Source of the DNA: an uncultured Acidimicrobiales bacterium
GTDB taxonomy: Bacteria > Actinomycetota > Acidimicrobiia > Acidimicrobiales > SZUA-35
Assembly (NCBI GenBank): GCA_937922805.1
Contig: CALAJV010000015.1
Coordinates: 1-64,000, forward strand
Direction of reading: 5' to 3'
Length of the DNA stretch: 64,000 nt
Part shown: positions 8,613-16,889 of the stretch, in pieces
How positions within the stretch are numbered: the first letter of the stretch is position 1
Layout of the letters: every line of letters starts with the position of its first letter
Notes under the pieces: generated by a model
Databases searched by the model: none
The model's input: the letters and a program-made list of their open reading frames with translations, nothing else
What the model was told of the DNA's origin: nothing
Program-made: the position numbers and the translations under genes

Positions 8613-10151
8613 CTACTTGTCTGAATAGACGATCACGATTTGGGTGATGCCGGCGCCCGCGGCTTCAGCCGTCGGCCTGGCCATAACTCTGGCAGTTCGA
8701 GTCGGACTGTCCACAATGATCGTGGCGCTTCCATCTTCGGATTCTGAGCTTTCAAATATCCACTCGGGGCCATCCAAATCCTGATAGAACTGCTCAACCG
8801 TTGCCACTGATGCTGCGATATTTGCTACTTTACGAAACTCGTCGTCGCTGGCAATAGCAGCGTTAGTGGGAAGCGGCAGCGGCGAAACCGCAATGTCGGA
8901 ATCGGCCGCTTGCGCAGTAGTGGTGGCGGTAGTCGACGTCGTAGATCCGGTACTGCTCGAGGTTGACGCTGGATCAGAAACAACCGATGCCGATGTAGTC
9001 GTGGTACTGGCGGTTGTCTCTCCCCCGAAGAAGGCGAAATAGCTGCCGATGCCAATAACGAGCACAGCGAGAACACCACCACCGGCTAAGAGCCCTGATT
9101 TACTCGTAGCTGTTTGTGCTGGCTGCGAGCCCGCAAGGGGCTGCGGTATCGGAGTTTGAACGTTGTGCACCTCTTGCGACCCGTTGCCAACGACACCACT
9201 AGCTGATTGAGTGATCGGTTGATTACCCGAGTGACCACCGGCCGTTGATGTCGGGTGGTTTGGTGTATTTGGCCCGGCGTCGTTCCCGTCAGCAAAGCTG
9301 CTGAGTGTCTGCGCCACGTCTCGGGCCGATGGGGGTCGTTGAGTTGGTTCCGGATGGGTAATGGACTGGAGGTAGTTGATCAGTTCGGGTGGAGCAGTAA
9401 CGCCATGTTTAGCAAGGTGAGCACCGATATCGATCGGGCCCGTCATGGCTGCCGCGGCCATGGTCGAACGATCAACTGGGGTTGATCCAGTCATCAACTC
9501 AACCATCATCAGGCCGAGTGGATATAGGTCAGCTTTCTCCGTCAGTTGATCGAGCCCTGCGGCCTGCTCCGGTGCGACGTAAGCAGGCGACCCTGAAACG
9601 AGAGTAATTGCCGATGCCTCTACTGCCCGGGCCAGACCGAAATCAGCCAAAACCAGTTGTTCATCATCGACGAGCCCGTAGATGGGAGAACCTAGCTTTG
9701 CTTCAGTGCTACGAATCAGGACGTTGCCCGGCTTCAAGTCCCGATGAATACGGCGAATGTCGTGAACGTCGCCGACCGCGCGGGCCAGCTCGGCCGTAAT
9801 GGATGATGCTTCGGTGACGCTGAATAGGGTGTTCGCATTAAACCGGGCGTCCATACGCTGACGTAACGTACCTCGATCGGCCCAACTCATTACGAAGTAC
9901 GGCCTACCATCTGGCAGCTCGCTTACATGGTGGACCCGAATGATCCGCGGGCTGTTGGCTTGCCAAAGAACCCGAGCCTCTTCGATAAACCGAGCCCGGA
10001 TGTCTTGGTCGCGGCTCCAGTTGTCGGCCAGTACCTTGATTGCAACTCGTAGGTCGAGCACGGGATCGCGTGCCAGCCAGACCGTCGCGAATGCGCCCGC
10101 CCCCAATACCGCCTCAACTTCGAAGCGGTCGATCCTCTCCGGTCCTGCCAC
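8613..10151 (-). CDS. Membrane Ser/Thr protein kinase (PknB-like)
   Basis: This is a 512-residue transmembrane kinase. Its cytoplasmic catalytic domain (residues 8-290) has the Gly-rich loop GAGAFATV, ATP lysine K39, HRDLKPGN (136-143), DFG (170-172) and the APEQ activation segment, so it should be active. A Pro/Gln/Thr-rich juxtamembrane stretch, one membrane helix (about 354-375) and a Ser/Thr linker lead to a 70-residue outer domain (447-509, FYQDLDGPEWIF). That outer domain resembles two segments of the lipoprotein encoded across the divergent promoter. The GTG start is preceded 6 nt upstream by TAAGAT, suggesting a leaderless mRNA. Likely targets include FHA proteins and possibly the neighbouring sigma factor; neither is shown. 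Confidence 0.93.
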   Translation of the reverse strand: MAGPERIDRFEVEAVLGAGAFATVWLARDPVLDLRVAIKVLADNWSRDQDIRARFIEEARVLWQANSPRIIRVHHVSELPDGRPYFVMSWADRGTLRQRMDARFNANTLFSVTEASSITAELARAVGDVHDIRRIHRDLKPGNVLIRSTEAKLGSPIYGLVDDEQLVLADFGLARAVEASAITLVSGSPAYVAPEQAAGLDQLTEKADLYPLGLMMVELMTGSTPVDRSTMAAAAMTGPIDIGAHLAKHGVTAPPELINYLQSITHPEPTQRPPSARDVAQTLSSFADGNDAGPNTPNHPTSTAGGHSGNQPITQSASGVVGNGSQEVHNVQTPIPQPLAGSQPAQTATSKSGLLAGGGVLAVLVIGIGSYFAFFGGETTASTTTTSASVVSDPASTSSSTGSTTSTTATTTAQAADSDIAVSPLPLPTNAAIASDDEFRKVANIAASVATVEQFYQDLDGPEWIFESSESEDGSATIIVDSPTRTARVMARPTAEAAGAGITQIVIVYSDK

Positions 10152-10327
10152 TTTGCTATCTTATTGACTTCTAACATCGATCGCATGGCGCACGAGACCA
10201 TGCCAAACTCCGTAATCGAGCTGAAACTCTGGCCACCGTGGCGGTAACAAAGGACTGACGGCGCCTTTGAAGCACCACCTTCAGTTGAGATCGAGCTGGG
10301 CTAGCGAACATTAACTGCTCCAGGGTG

Positions 10328-10333
10328 TATAAA
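10328..10333 (+). promoter_or_regulatory. Candidate -10 element of the ECF sigma gene
   Basis: TATAAA matches the -10 consensus at five of six positions and ends 6 nt before ATG 10340. Transcription would then start at or next to the start codon, giving a leaderless mRNA. A possible -35 (CGAACA, 10305-10310) lies 17 nt upstream. CGAACA could be an ECF-type -35, which would imply autoregulation, but that is speculative. Confidence 0.45.
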
Positions 10334-10339
10334 TAACCA

Positions 10340-10876
10340 ATGGTGGACATGGAGCAACTAGAGCTGACCGCTGGTGAGGCAGCCGCCGGCAACGAGGCCG
10401 CCCTCAATCGGCTGCTGGTTGATTGTCGACCGTTGGTATTTGGTCGTTGCAATCAATTCCTGCCAAACGAGCTCGATGCTGAGGAGGCGACCCAAGACGT
10501 TCTTCTTGCTATTGCCACCCGAATCGGGTCGTTTGAGGGGCGATCAAAATTCTCAACCTGGCTGTACCAGATCACGACGAACGCTTCAATCGACTGCTAC
10601 CGGAAACTAAAGCGCCGACGCAGCGTTCTTGACGCTGCCCCAGAGATGGCGGCAGAGGGATCTACTCCGAGCGTAATTGTTGGCGCCAAGGTCGATTTGC
10701 TTGAAGCAGCGGAGAGTCTGGATCGGCGAGTAGTAGAACCGGTCATGCTTCGTGATTACTACCAGCTTGAGTATTCAGAAATTGCACGCCTGCTTGGTGT
10801 TCCAGAAGGAACAGTCAAATCAAGAATCCATGACGGAAGAGGAAAGCTACGCCATGCGCTTTACGGCTCGAGCTAA
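10340..10876 (+). CDS. ECF-type RNA polymerase sigma factor
   Basis: This 178-residue group 4 sigma factor has only sigma-2 and sigma-4 regions. Sigma-2 (about residues 22-90) has the core-binding DAEEATQDVLL helix and the -10-reading FSTWLYQITTNASID. Sigma-4 (about 118-172) ends in the helix-turn-helix YSEIARLLGVPEGTVKSRIH. Sigma-2.2 keeps its acidic residues, unlike ECF43-type factors, in which a kinase supplies the missing charge. There is no adjacent anti-sigma gene. It overlaps the next gene by 23 nt, so the two are co-transcribed, and it is divergent from a Ser/Thr kinase. It probably controls an envelope response. It is recognised as an ECF factor, but its subgroup is not assigned. Confidence 0.93.
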   Translation: MVDMEQLELTAGEAAAGNEAALNRLLVDCRPLVFGRCNQFLPNELDAEEATQDVLLAIATRIGSFEGRSKFSTWLYQITTNASIDCYRKLKRRRSVLDAAPEMAAEGSTPSVIVGAKVDLLEAAESLDRRVVEPVMLRDYYQLEYSEIARLLGVPEGTVKSRIHDGRGKLRHALYGSS

Positions 10877-12026
10877 CAGGGATCAGAATAGTCACCTCCA
10901 ATCGCACAACAACGGTCGTCGAGGAGCCTCTACGCTGCTCCTCCCGCTACTCATTGCCGCTGCTGTGAGTGTCACGGCGTGCGGATCTGAAGCAACGACG
11001 ATCCAGTCGCAATCGGCTCCCGCCGATAGTTCAGCAGATCAGGTCGCGGCTGACACAGGCGACGAAGGCGAAACCGAACCTGAGGCACCGAGCGACAGCA
11101 CCGAGCCCACGGGGTCAGATAGTGACGAACCTGATCAGCAACAGCCAGACGCCGACGACCAATCAACCGGGGATGATCAGCAAGAACCGGTGTCAGCACC
11201 AGTAGGTGATCCAATTCCTGAAGGGGCGACCGTCGAACAGATCAAGGCGGTGATGGAAGACGCTCACGGCCCAACCACCAACGTTGCCGGACAGGTAAAT
11301 CGTGTTGCCCCATTTCCAGATGTGCCGACACCGCTCGGCGCCGATCTTCGCGATATGAATGCACGAATCAGCAGCTCCCTTGATAATCGAACACGGTGGG
11401 TTGGTGTTACGTTGCTGGCACCTGGAACCGTCGATGACCTAGTTACTTTCTACGAGACCAACCTCGCCCCATTCAATTGGTCACTGGTCTCGGAGACTGA
11501 TCGAACCGAGAGCGGCAACCTTCAGCGAGTGTTTGAATACGAGTATGACGGCTCCGGGAGCCGAGACGACACGTTCAAAGTCACGCTGACCGAAACCGAC
11601 GACGGTGGGACTGAAGTCAACCTTGAAGAGCGGGTATCGGCCACCACCGCCGAAATGACCGACCTCGACAGCCGGCTTGCTAGTTGGCGGGGCGAAGCCC
11701 CCATACCTGAGGGTGGTGAGGTCTATGAGTGGGAAATAAGATCGTCGAAATACACCGGCTACAAGCTCCAGCTGGCAGTCAGGCAGGCCTACCTCGGCCA
11801 GGGTGAGGCTGAGCTACTTAAATACGTTACTGACAGCCTTCCGACCGCGAACTACTCCATCGACTCTGAACGAATGAGTCAAAACTCACCGCCTGACGGC
11901 TGGCTCTACGGTCAAAGTGACATGTTCGAAGAAGTAACGTTTCGGGTGAGCGAAATAGATCTATCGTCTGGCCTGACTGGCTTCGTTGAAATAGAAGGCG
12001 ATCTGGACTTCAACCCGGCGAACTAG
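10854..12026 (+). CDS. Lipoprotein with two copies of a domain resembling the kinase ectodomain
   Basis: I place the start at ATG 10854, where AGAGGAAAG gives a good ribosome site inside the end of the sigma gene. An ATG at 10830 is an alternative. The 390-residue product has a signal peptide and lipobox ending VTAC (C43). A 75-residue acidic Asp/Glu/Gln/Ser linker leads to two domains. Domain A (about 184-258) reads VDDLVTFY, then FNWSLVSE. Domain B (about 303-382) reads AELLKYVTDSL, then YSIDSER. Both resemble residues 447-509 of the divergent kinase: a helix with FY or a similar pair, an aromatic-rich strand, then beta strands with charged turns. It is probably anchored outside the membrane and may be a ligand or co-sensor. 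No named family was recognised. Confidence 0.8.
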   Translation: MRFTARANRDQNSHLQSHNNGRRGASTLLLPLLIAAAVSVTACGSEATTIQSQSAPADSSADQVAADTGDEGETEPEAPSDSTEPTGSDSDEPDQQQPDADDQSTGDDQQEPVSAPVGDPIPEGATVEQIKAVMEDAHGPTTNVAGQVNRVAPFPDVPTPLGADLRDMNARISSSLDNRTRWVGVTLLAPGTVDDLVTFYETNLAPFNWSLVSETDRTESGNLQRVFEYEYDGSGSRDDTFKVTLTETDDGGTEVNLEERVSATTAEMTDLDSRLASWRGEAPIPEGGEVYEWEIRSSKYTGYKLQLAVRQAYLGQGEAELLKYVTDSLPTANYSIDSERMSQNSPPDGWLYGQSDMFEEVTFRVSEIDLSSGLTGFVEIEGDLDFNPAN

Positions 12027-12078
12027 CGTGCGGGCCTACGGTATTCGAACCAAACGGGCCCAGCTTAGGCCACCCATG

Positions 12079-12106
12079 TTCCGAGCAACGCGAAGGTTGC
12101 TCGGAA
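12079..12106. terminator. Hairpin between convergent genes
   Basis: A perfect 11-bp stem (TTCCGAGCAAC with GTTGCTCGGAA) closes a 6-nt loop. It sits between the convergent ends of the lipoprotein gene and etfA and could act in both directions. Neither side has a clear U-tract, so it is either a non-canonical actinobacterial terminator or a 3'-end-stabilising hairpin. Confidence 0.65.
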
Positions 12107-12131
12107 CTCGGATCGATTAAAGCGGGACCGG

Positions 12132-13100
12132 CTAGCGACTAGCTAGTGCTTCTAGAAGTTGCGGCATGACCTTGTGCACGTCTCCAACGATTCCCAAATC
12201 GGCCACACCGAAAATTGGCGCCTCAGGGTCTTTGTTGATGGCGATGATGTGCTTTGAGCCTTTCATCCCAACAAGGTGCTGGGTAGCGCCGGAAATTCCG
12301 GCCGCAATATATACATCAGGCTTAACAACTTTGCCGGTTTGTCCTACTTGTGATGAGTAGGGCACCCAGCCGGCGTCAACGATGGCTCTTGAGGCTCCGG
12401 CGGCGCCGCCAAGGGCCTTAGCCAAATCTTCAACCATGGCGAACTTTTCTGCTTCGCCGAGGCCACGTCCTCCGGCGACGACAATTCCAGCCTCATCCAA
12501 CTTTGGTCCATCAGACTCTTCAACGTGACGATCAGTCACGGTCGCTCCAGCAGAGCTTCCAAGGTCCGGAACGTCCAGGTCTTCAACATCAGCCTCTGCG
12601 CCGCCCGATGGTTCGGGGGCAAACGACTTCGGGCGAACAAGCGCAATAAAGGGGCCTTCACCGGCGAACTTCGTCTTCACATCGGTGTTGCCGCCAAAGA
12701 TTGGTTCGGTGCCAACTAAGGCTTCGCCGTCGAGTTCAAGATCTACGACGTTAGTAATAGCAGTTCGATCAAGCTTGACCGAGAGCCGAGCGGCAATGTC
12801 TCGGCCGTCATAGGACGTTCCACAGAGAATTGCGTCTGGACCGTCGCCGGCTTCTACTGCTGCGGCAACTGCGGCCGCTGTCGGTACGCCAACGAGAGCA
12901 CCATCGAGGTCGCCCGTTTGGTGGACGGTTTCACACCCGTACTCGCCGAGTGTCTCGGCCAAGTCGTCGGCATCGTCGCCTGCGTAGAAACACTCAACGG
13001 TGTCAGCAAGATCTCGCGCTTTGGTCAGCAGTTCAAGGGTGGTCGACGCCACCTCTCCGTTTTCGGCCTCAGCCAATACCCAAATCTTAGAAAGTGTCAT
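12132..13100 (-). CDS. etfA: Electron transfer flavoprotein alpha subunit
   Basis: This 322-residue EtfA/FixB protein carries the FAD of the EtfAB heterodimer. The C-terminal FAD-binding domain is clear: [20 protein letters not shown], then [20 protein letters not shown] and [19 protein letters not shown]. The N-terminal half is the ETF alpha/beta fold. The dimer passes electrons from acyl-CoA dehydrogenases (one is encoded at 58-59 kb) to the quinone pool. The dehydrogenase ETF-QO is not in this window. The gene lies 8 nt after etfB and shares its transcript. Confidence 0.97.
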   Translation of the reverse strand: MTLSKIWVLAEAENGEVASTTLELLTKARDLADTVECFYAGDDADDLAETLGEYGCETVHQTGDLDGALVGVPTAAAVAAAVEAGDGPDAILCGTSYDGRDIAARLSVKLDRTAITNVVDLELDGEALVGTEPIFGGNTDVKTKFAGEGPFIALVRPKSFAPEPSGGAEADVEDLDVPDLGSSAGATVTDRHVEESDGPKLDEAGIVVAGGRGLGEAEKFAMVEDLAKALGGAAGASRAIVDAGWVPYSSQVGQTGKVVKPDVYIAAGISGATQHLVGMKGSKHIIAINKDPEAPIFGVADLGIVGDVHKVMPQLLEALASR

Positions 13101-13108
13101 ATCGGCTC

Positions 13109-13888
13109 CTATATCGCTTTCAGTTCTTCTAAGAAGCTGACGATTCGGTTGTAGGCCTCACCGTCATCTTCAATCACTTCACCGGCATCTCGCTGAGGTG
13201 CCTCCGCTACTTCGACGATCTCTTGACCCGCTCCAGCCCAGCCCACTGAACCTTCGTCAAAGCCCAGGTCTGATGCAGTCTTTTCGTCGACCGGCTTGTT
13301 CTTGGCGGCCATGATTCCCTTGAACGACGGGTAGCGAGGTTCAACGACTCCGGCGGTAACGCTTACAACGCATGGCATCGGACACTCAACATCGTCATAC
13401 CCAGCGTTCGTTTGGCGCTGTACCTTAATACCGGAGCCATCGACCGTTATCGACTTGGCCGCGGTAACCGAAGGTAGGTCGAGAACAGCTGCGATTTGTT
13501 CTGGCACCGTACCGGTGTATCCATCGGAGCTTTCTGAACCCGCTATGACCAGGTCAGGATTTTTCTCCTTGATAGCGGCGGCGAGAATCTTGGCCGTCGT
13601 TAACGAATCAGAGCCTTGCAAGGCCGGATCGGAAACAAGCACAGCTGATTCAGCGCCCATGGCCAATGCGGTAGCCAAACCCGATCGCTCATTATTGGGA
13701 GCCATCGAAACCAACGTCACCTCGCCTTCACCAGCAGCATCAACCAGCTGTAGCGCCATCTCAACGCCATACGAGTCTGATTCGTCCAATATGAGCTTCA
13801 CATCCCGTTTGAGGGTCCTTGTCTCAGGGTCAAGAGCACCTGGGTCAGCGGGATCCGGGATCTGCTTTACGCAAACAACAACGTCCAT
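13109..13888 (-). CDS. etfB: Electron transfer flavoprotein beta subunit
   Basis: This 259-residue EtfB/FixA protein has the normal family length when started at ATG 13888 (MDVVVCVKQIPDPADPG). The frame stays open 81 codons further upstream, but that part has no similarity to EtfB. The AMP-binding and ETF signature region is in the middle third (LVIAGSESSDGYTGTVPEQ). A C-terminal arm follows that wraps around EtfA. TACCAT (13896-13901) ends 7 nt before the ATG and there is no Shine-Dalgarno sequence, so the mRNA is probably leaderless. It is the first gene of etfBA. Confidence 0.96.
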   Translation of the reverse strand: MDVVVCVKQIPDPADPGALDPETRTLKRDVKLILDESDSYGVEMALQLVDAAGEGEVTLVSMAPNNERSGLATALAMGAESAVLVSDPALQGSDSLTTAKILAAAIKEKNPDLVIAGSESSDGYTGTVPEQIAAVLDLPSVTAAKSITVDGSGIKVQRQTNAGYDDVECPMPCVVSVTAGVVEPRYPSFKGIMAAKNKPVDEKTASDLGFDEGSVGWAGAGQEIVEVAEAPQRDAGEVIEDDGEAYNRIVSFLEELKAI

Positions 13889-14041
13889 TCTGCTGATGGT
13901 AGAGGATTTCTTGACCAACGAGTCAACCAGACCATCAAAGCATCCTGGCTCGCCCCTAATCGTTAAACAGGCGCAACCCAGATAGGCCCTCCCGTACACG
14001 ACGAATACAAGGCCACGTCGCTGAGGTCTTATACTGGTTAG

Positions 14042-15043
14042 GTGCGAATGACCCTGATCGTGAACCCGTTTGCGTCGTCGGTGACCAGACGATCTCGGGT
14101 AGTTATTCAGCAGATCCTCAGCGCAGATCACGACTTAACTGTCGTTGAGACAACCAAAGGAAAACACGCAATTCGTCTAGCTCATGGAGCAGCCAGAGCT
14201 GGGGCCGAGGTTGTTGTGTCGCTTGGTGGCGACGGAACCGTGAATGAAGTCGCGAACGGACTACTGCATAAAAACACAGTCCTCGCTCCCCTACCGGGCG
14301 GCTCAACCAACGTTTTTGCCAGAACACTTGGGTACCCAAACGATCCGGTGGAGGCGGCTGAAGTTCTAGTGAAGGCCTTGGCTGAGCGTTCAATCGTCAA
14401 CGGCGGTGTTGGCATGGCCAATGACCGAGCCTTTCTGTTCCACGTCGGGGCAGGGTTCGACGCCGCAGTGGTCGGACGGGTCGAGAAACGGGGTTCGTTG
14501 AAGCGTTACCTCGGACATCCGCTATTTATCGCCGCCACATTCGCAACCTGGTTCCGCGATATCGACCGGTCCTCGCCGTGGTTCTCGATTGAGGCGATCT
14601 CACAGGACCCCGTTGACGGCAATCTAAACAGTCACGCTATTGACAATGCCCAGCTCGCTGTGGCCTTGAACTGCGACCCGTATACGTTCTTAGGCGATTG
14701 GCCACTGAATCTCGCTCCTGAGGCCAACCTCGCTTCGCCATTGTCGATCATCGCGCTTCAATCGCTTGGCCTTCACCATCTCGGACCAACTATTGCGTCG
14801 TCGGTAATTCGTGATACCGGCATTCCAGACAGCGGTCGCTCCAGCCACATTCGAGACATAACAAGCGCAGTCCTCCGAGGTAATCGCCCATTTCCTTTCC
14901 AGCTCGACGGAGAGTTTCTTGGGTACGTCGATGAGTTGAGGCTTGAACATCGCCCGTCGGCGCTGCGAGTCGTTGTTCCGACCCCCGTGGCCAACTCGTC
15001 TCAATCCGAAGTTCCAGAACCCGAGCAGACCAAAACTATTTGA
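14042..15043 (+). CDS. Diacylglycerol kinase-like lipid kinase
   Basis: This 333-residue member of the DAGK catalytic family (DgkB/YegS/LCB5 type) phosphorylates a lipid or sphingoid alcohol with ATP at the inner membrane face. The nucleotide-binding signature VVSLGGDGTVNEVANGL is at about residues 57-73, followed by PLPGGSTNVFARTLG. The C-terminal beta-sandwich ends near FQLDGEFLGYVDELRLEH. It starts at GTG 14042, with ATG 14048 as an alternative. It is divergent from etfB across about 150 nt. The substrate (diacylglycerol, phosphatidylglycerol or another lipid) is not determined by sequence. Confidence 0.9.
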   Translation: MRMTLIVNPFASSVTRRSRVVIQQILSADHDLTVVETTKGKHAIRLAHGAARAGAEVVVSLGGDGTVNEVANGLLHKNTVLAPLPGGSTNVFARTLGYPNDPVEAAEVLVKALAERSIVNGGVGMANDRAFLFHVGAGFDAAVVGRVEKRGSLKRYLGHPLFIAATFATWFRDIDRSSPWFSIEAISQDPVDGNLNSHAIDNAQLAVALNCDPYTFLGDWPLNLAPEANLASPLSIIALQSLGLHHLGPTIASSVIRDTGIPDSGRSSHIRDITSAVLRGNRPFPFQLDGEFLGYVDELRLEHRPSALRVVVPTPVANSSQSEVPEPEQTKTI

Positions 15044-15125
15044 CGCATCTGACCTAGATCAGGCCTGCAACTCTGGACAAAGCGTCGAGTTCCAGCGGCC
15101 ATAATCGACCAGAACATTCTGGCCC

Positions 15126-15884
15126 CTAATCGTCGGTCGAGAGCGTTCGAACGGCGAGCTCTGGGTCATTGGTAATTACTGCATCGACGCCCATGTCTCG
15201 GAGAGCGAGCATTCGGGCCGGATCATCGACAGTCCAGACGTTGATGGCTAACCCAGCTTGATGGGCTCGATCGACGAAAGATCGGTCGACCAAAAGGTCG
15301 TGAGGATGAACTGCATCGAAGCCATGCTCGGTGGCCCGAGCCACCAACGAAGCTGGATCGGCTTGACCCCACACTAAGAGCCCAGTCGGGATAATCGGGT
15401 CTAACGTCCGAATCCGCTCTACGGTGTCGACGTTAAACGACGAAACCAGCACCCGGTCGGCGACGTGGGCCGCAAAAGGGCTCTCGACGCCAAAATCGGC
15501 CGGCGTCGCTCCGCTAGGCGGGACAAACGACGATGTCGTGTGACTGGCGATCAGACCGGCCACGGCAATAGCCACATTCTGATCAGTGTCGAAGTCCGGA
15601 TCTTCCGGTGCGTTCTTAATTTCGATGTTGAGCCAAATATCGGCTGAGGCTTCCAAGGCCGCACCGAGGGTTGGAACCCAGTCGGGTAGATCTTTGGAGT
15701 CCATCTCTCTGATCCGGCCACCGTCAGCTAAAGATGCGTCATGATGAACAACAAGTACCTGGTCGGCGGTTAATCGAACATCAAGCTCGATTCCAACTGC
15801 TCCTTGTTCGACCGCGGCCTCGAACGCCGCCATCGTATTCTCCCGATGGGTAATTGATGCACCACGATGAGCCACTACTCGCAC
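15126..15884 (-). CDS. Glycerophosphodiester phosphodiesterase
   Basis: This 252-residue TIM-barrel GDPD hydrolyses glycerophosphodiesters to glycerol-3-phosphate and an alcohol. The N-terminal signature has both catalytic histidines (VAHRGASITHRENT and VVHHDASL) and the metal ligands in GIELDVRLTAD. The C-terminal VITNDPELA is typical of the family. No signal peptide is present, so the enzyme is cytoplasmic (UgpQ-like). It is convergent with the lipid kinase and could recycle phospholipid head groups. GTG 15884 is the start. The 509-nt region to whiB lies upstream. Confidence 0.93.
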   Translation of the reverse strand: MRVVAHRGASITHRENTMAAFEAAVEQGAVGIELDVRLTADQVLVVHHDASLADGGRIREMDSKDLPDWVPTLGAALEASADIWLNIEIKNAPEDPDFDTDQNVAIAVAGLIASHTTSSFVPPSGATPADFGVESPFAAHVADRVLVSSFNVDTVERIRTLDPIIPTGLLVWGQADPASLVARATEHGFDAVHPHDLLVDRSFVDRAHQAGLAINVWTVDDPARMLALRDMGVDAVITNDPELAVRTLSTDD

Positions 15885-16103
15885 GATTACTTACCCCCAT
15901 TTTGATTGACGCCCTTACCGACGTCTCAGTCAGTCAGGCAGTCGATCCGTTGCCGATTCCGTATGAATCTACCTTGGCGACGGGATCAGCGTTCAGATCA
16001 ATCCCAATAGGTCTGTCGGTAACATCGATCGCTCGATCGGAATACAACCGCTTCGAAAATAAGATTTTTGACGAATTTCTTTACGAGCTTCTAAGTGTTC
16101 GTC

Positions 16104-16109
16104 TACTCT
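16104..16109 (+). promoter_or_regulatory. Candidate -10 element of the whiB leader transcript
   Basis: TACTCT ends 6 nt before ATG 16116. The sequence TTTACG lies 18 nt upstream (16080-16085) and matches four of six bases of TTGACA. Transcription would start at the ATG of the leader ORF. This is only a pattern match, but it has the same geometry as several other genes in the window. Confidence 0.4.
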
Positions 16110-16115
16110 TTACAA

Positions 16116-16166
16116 ATGGGGACACAGTACGAACAACGCTCAAACGCTGGAAAGGCCAGCTGTTGA
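16116..16166 (+). CDS. Putative 16-residue leader peptide upstream of whiB
   Basis: ATG 16116 opens a short frame, MGTQYEQRSNAGKASC, that stops at TGA 16164-16166. The last ten codons lie inside the stem-loop of the terminator at 16135-16176. A ribosome on the frame would therefore compete with formation of the hairpin. This layout resembles the uORF plus terminator that controls whiB7 in mycobacteria and Streptomyces, but the downstream protein here is not WhiB7-like. A frame this short can arise by chance, so the call rests on the promoter spacing and the overlap. Confidence 0.35.
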   Translation: MGTQYEQRSNAGKASC

Positions 16167-16176
16167 GCGTTTTTTT
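16135..16176 (+). terminator. Strong intrinsic terminator in the whiB leader
   Basis: Nine pairs (AACGCTCAA with TTGAGCGTT), a two-by-two internal loop and five more pairs (GCTGG with CCAGC) close an AAAGG loop. Seven Ts run directly from the base of the stem (16169-16175). The flanks AGTAC and GTACT can pair outside it. It faces right, about 220 nt before whiB, and is the best canonical terminator in the window. Confidence 0.85.
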
Positions 16177-16393
16177 GTACTCAAAAACGGGGATTGACTA
16201 CCACCACGCTCTTGGCCGTATTCCAAGTACTTGACCGGCGAGTCAACTTTCCGATCACTTCGACCTACCAAGTCGAGCCGAAGTCGCCAGAACTAAACGG
16301 GAAGCAAAGAGAGTAAAGAAGCAAACGCAGTAGGCAAAAAATAAGAGAAGTTCAGCCGCAAAATCAGCTCATATCACGTTCTAGGGAGGAACC

Positions 16394-16738
16394 GTGACTT
16401 TTGTAGATTCTCGGGAAGAATTATCACCGGGCTTTGTCCAGTTTGAGCTCATCGCTCAACGAGTAGCGCAAAGACCCAAAGATCATGAACCTGACCTTTC
16501 GTGGCGAGCCGGAGCGCTCTGTCGAGATACCAGTCCTGAACTCTTCTTTCCGGTCGGCACGACCGGGCAGGCGGTCGAGCAGATTGATGCCGCTCGCAAC
16601 GTCTGCTTGAGTTGCCCGTCAAAGGAACCGTGCTTGGAGTTCGCTCTCGCCACCAACCAAGACTCAGGCGTTTGGGGTGCCACATCAGAAGAGGATCGTC
16701 GTCACCTCCGACGAACTTATCTGAGTCGACGCCATTAG
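16394..16738 (+). CDS. WhiB-family iron-sulfur transcription factor (WhiB1-like)
   Basis: This 114-residue Wbl protein has the four cluster cysteines C43, C71, C74 and C80 (spacing C-x27-C-x2-C-x5-C) and the GVWGA turn at 92-96. A basic tail (RRHLRRTYLSRRH) follows. Wbl proteins hold an O2- and NO-sensitive 4Fe-4S cluster and bind the primary sigma factor's region 4. The core (WRAGALCRDTSPELFFPVG, then DSGVWGATSEEDRR) is closest to the WhiB1/WblE type. The WhiB7 AT-hook is absent. GTG 16394 follows a very strong ribosome site, AGGGAGGA (16383-16390). The terminator 220 nt upstream suggests regulation by readthrough, or else a separate promoter after it. Confidence 0.95.
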   Translation: MTFVDSREELSPGFVQFELIAQRVAQRPKDHEPDLSWRAGALCRDTSPELFFPVGTTGQAVEQIDAARNVCLSCPSKEPCLEFALATNQDSGVWGATSEEDRRHLRRTYLSRRH

Positions 16739-16875
16739 AGACTCACTTCTTGGCCGAGTTGGCCTCGAAGCCCACAACACAAACATGCAACGAGGTCCCG
16801 GCTGAAAGGCTTGGACCTCTTTGCGTTGCAAACGAAACTCTGCCGCACCGCGCTTGAGTCAACCGCGATTTTGTG

Positions 16876-16889
16876 CGAACATATGTTCG
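16876..16889. promoter_or_regulatory. LexA (SOS) box over the dinB start
   Basis: CGAACATATGTTCG is a perfect 14-bp palindrome. It matches the SOS box of Gram-positive bacteria (CGAAC-N4-GTTCG) at every fixed base. It covers the proposed start codon ATG 16883, so LexA would block RNA polymerase at or just before the start of the gene. Confidence 0.9.

Larger units (their letters stand above)
15885..16393. other. Long intergenic region holding the whiB leader
   Basis: This 509-nt gap lies between the divergent phosphodiesterase and whiB genes. It holds a candidate promoter (16104-16109), a 16-codon leader ORF (16116-16166), an intrinsic terminator (16135-16176) and then about 200 nt of A/G-rich sequence ending in the whiB ribosome site. 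A 126-codon open frame across the left part is not convincing: it overlaps the phosphodiesterase start and runs through the terminator. Confidence 0.7.

Noticed and set aside
8613..10876. An ECF43-type kinase-activated sigma factor
   Set aside because: Sigma region 2.2 keeps its acidic DAEE residues, so the phosphorylation-dependent mechanism of that group is not indicated.
15854..16234. A 126-codon frame between the phosphodiesterase and whiB genes
   Set aside because: It overlaps the phosphodiesterase start, passes through a strong terminator and resembles no family.
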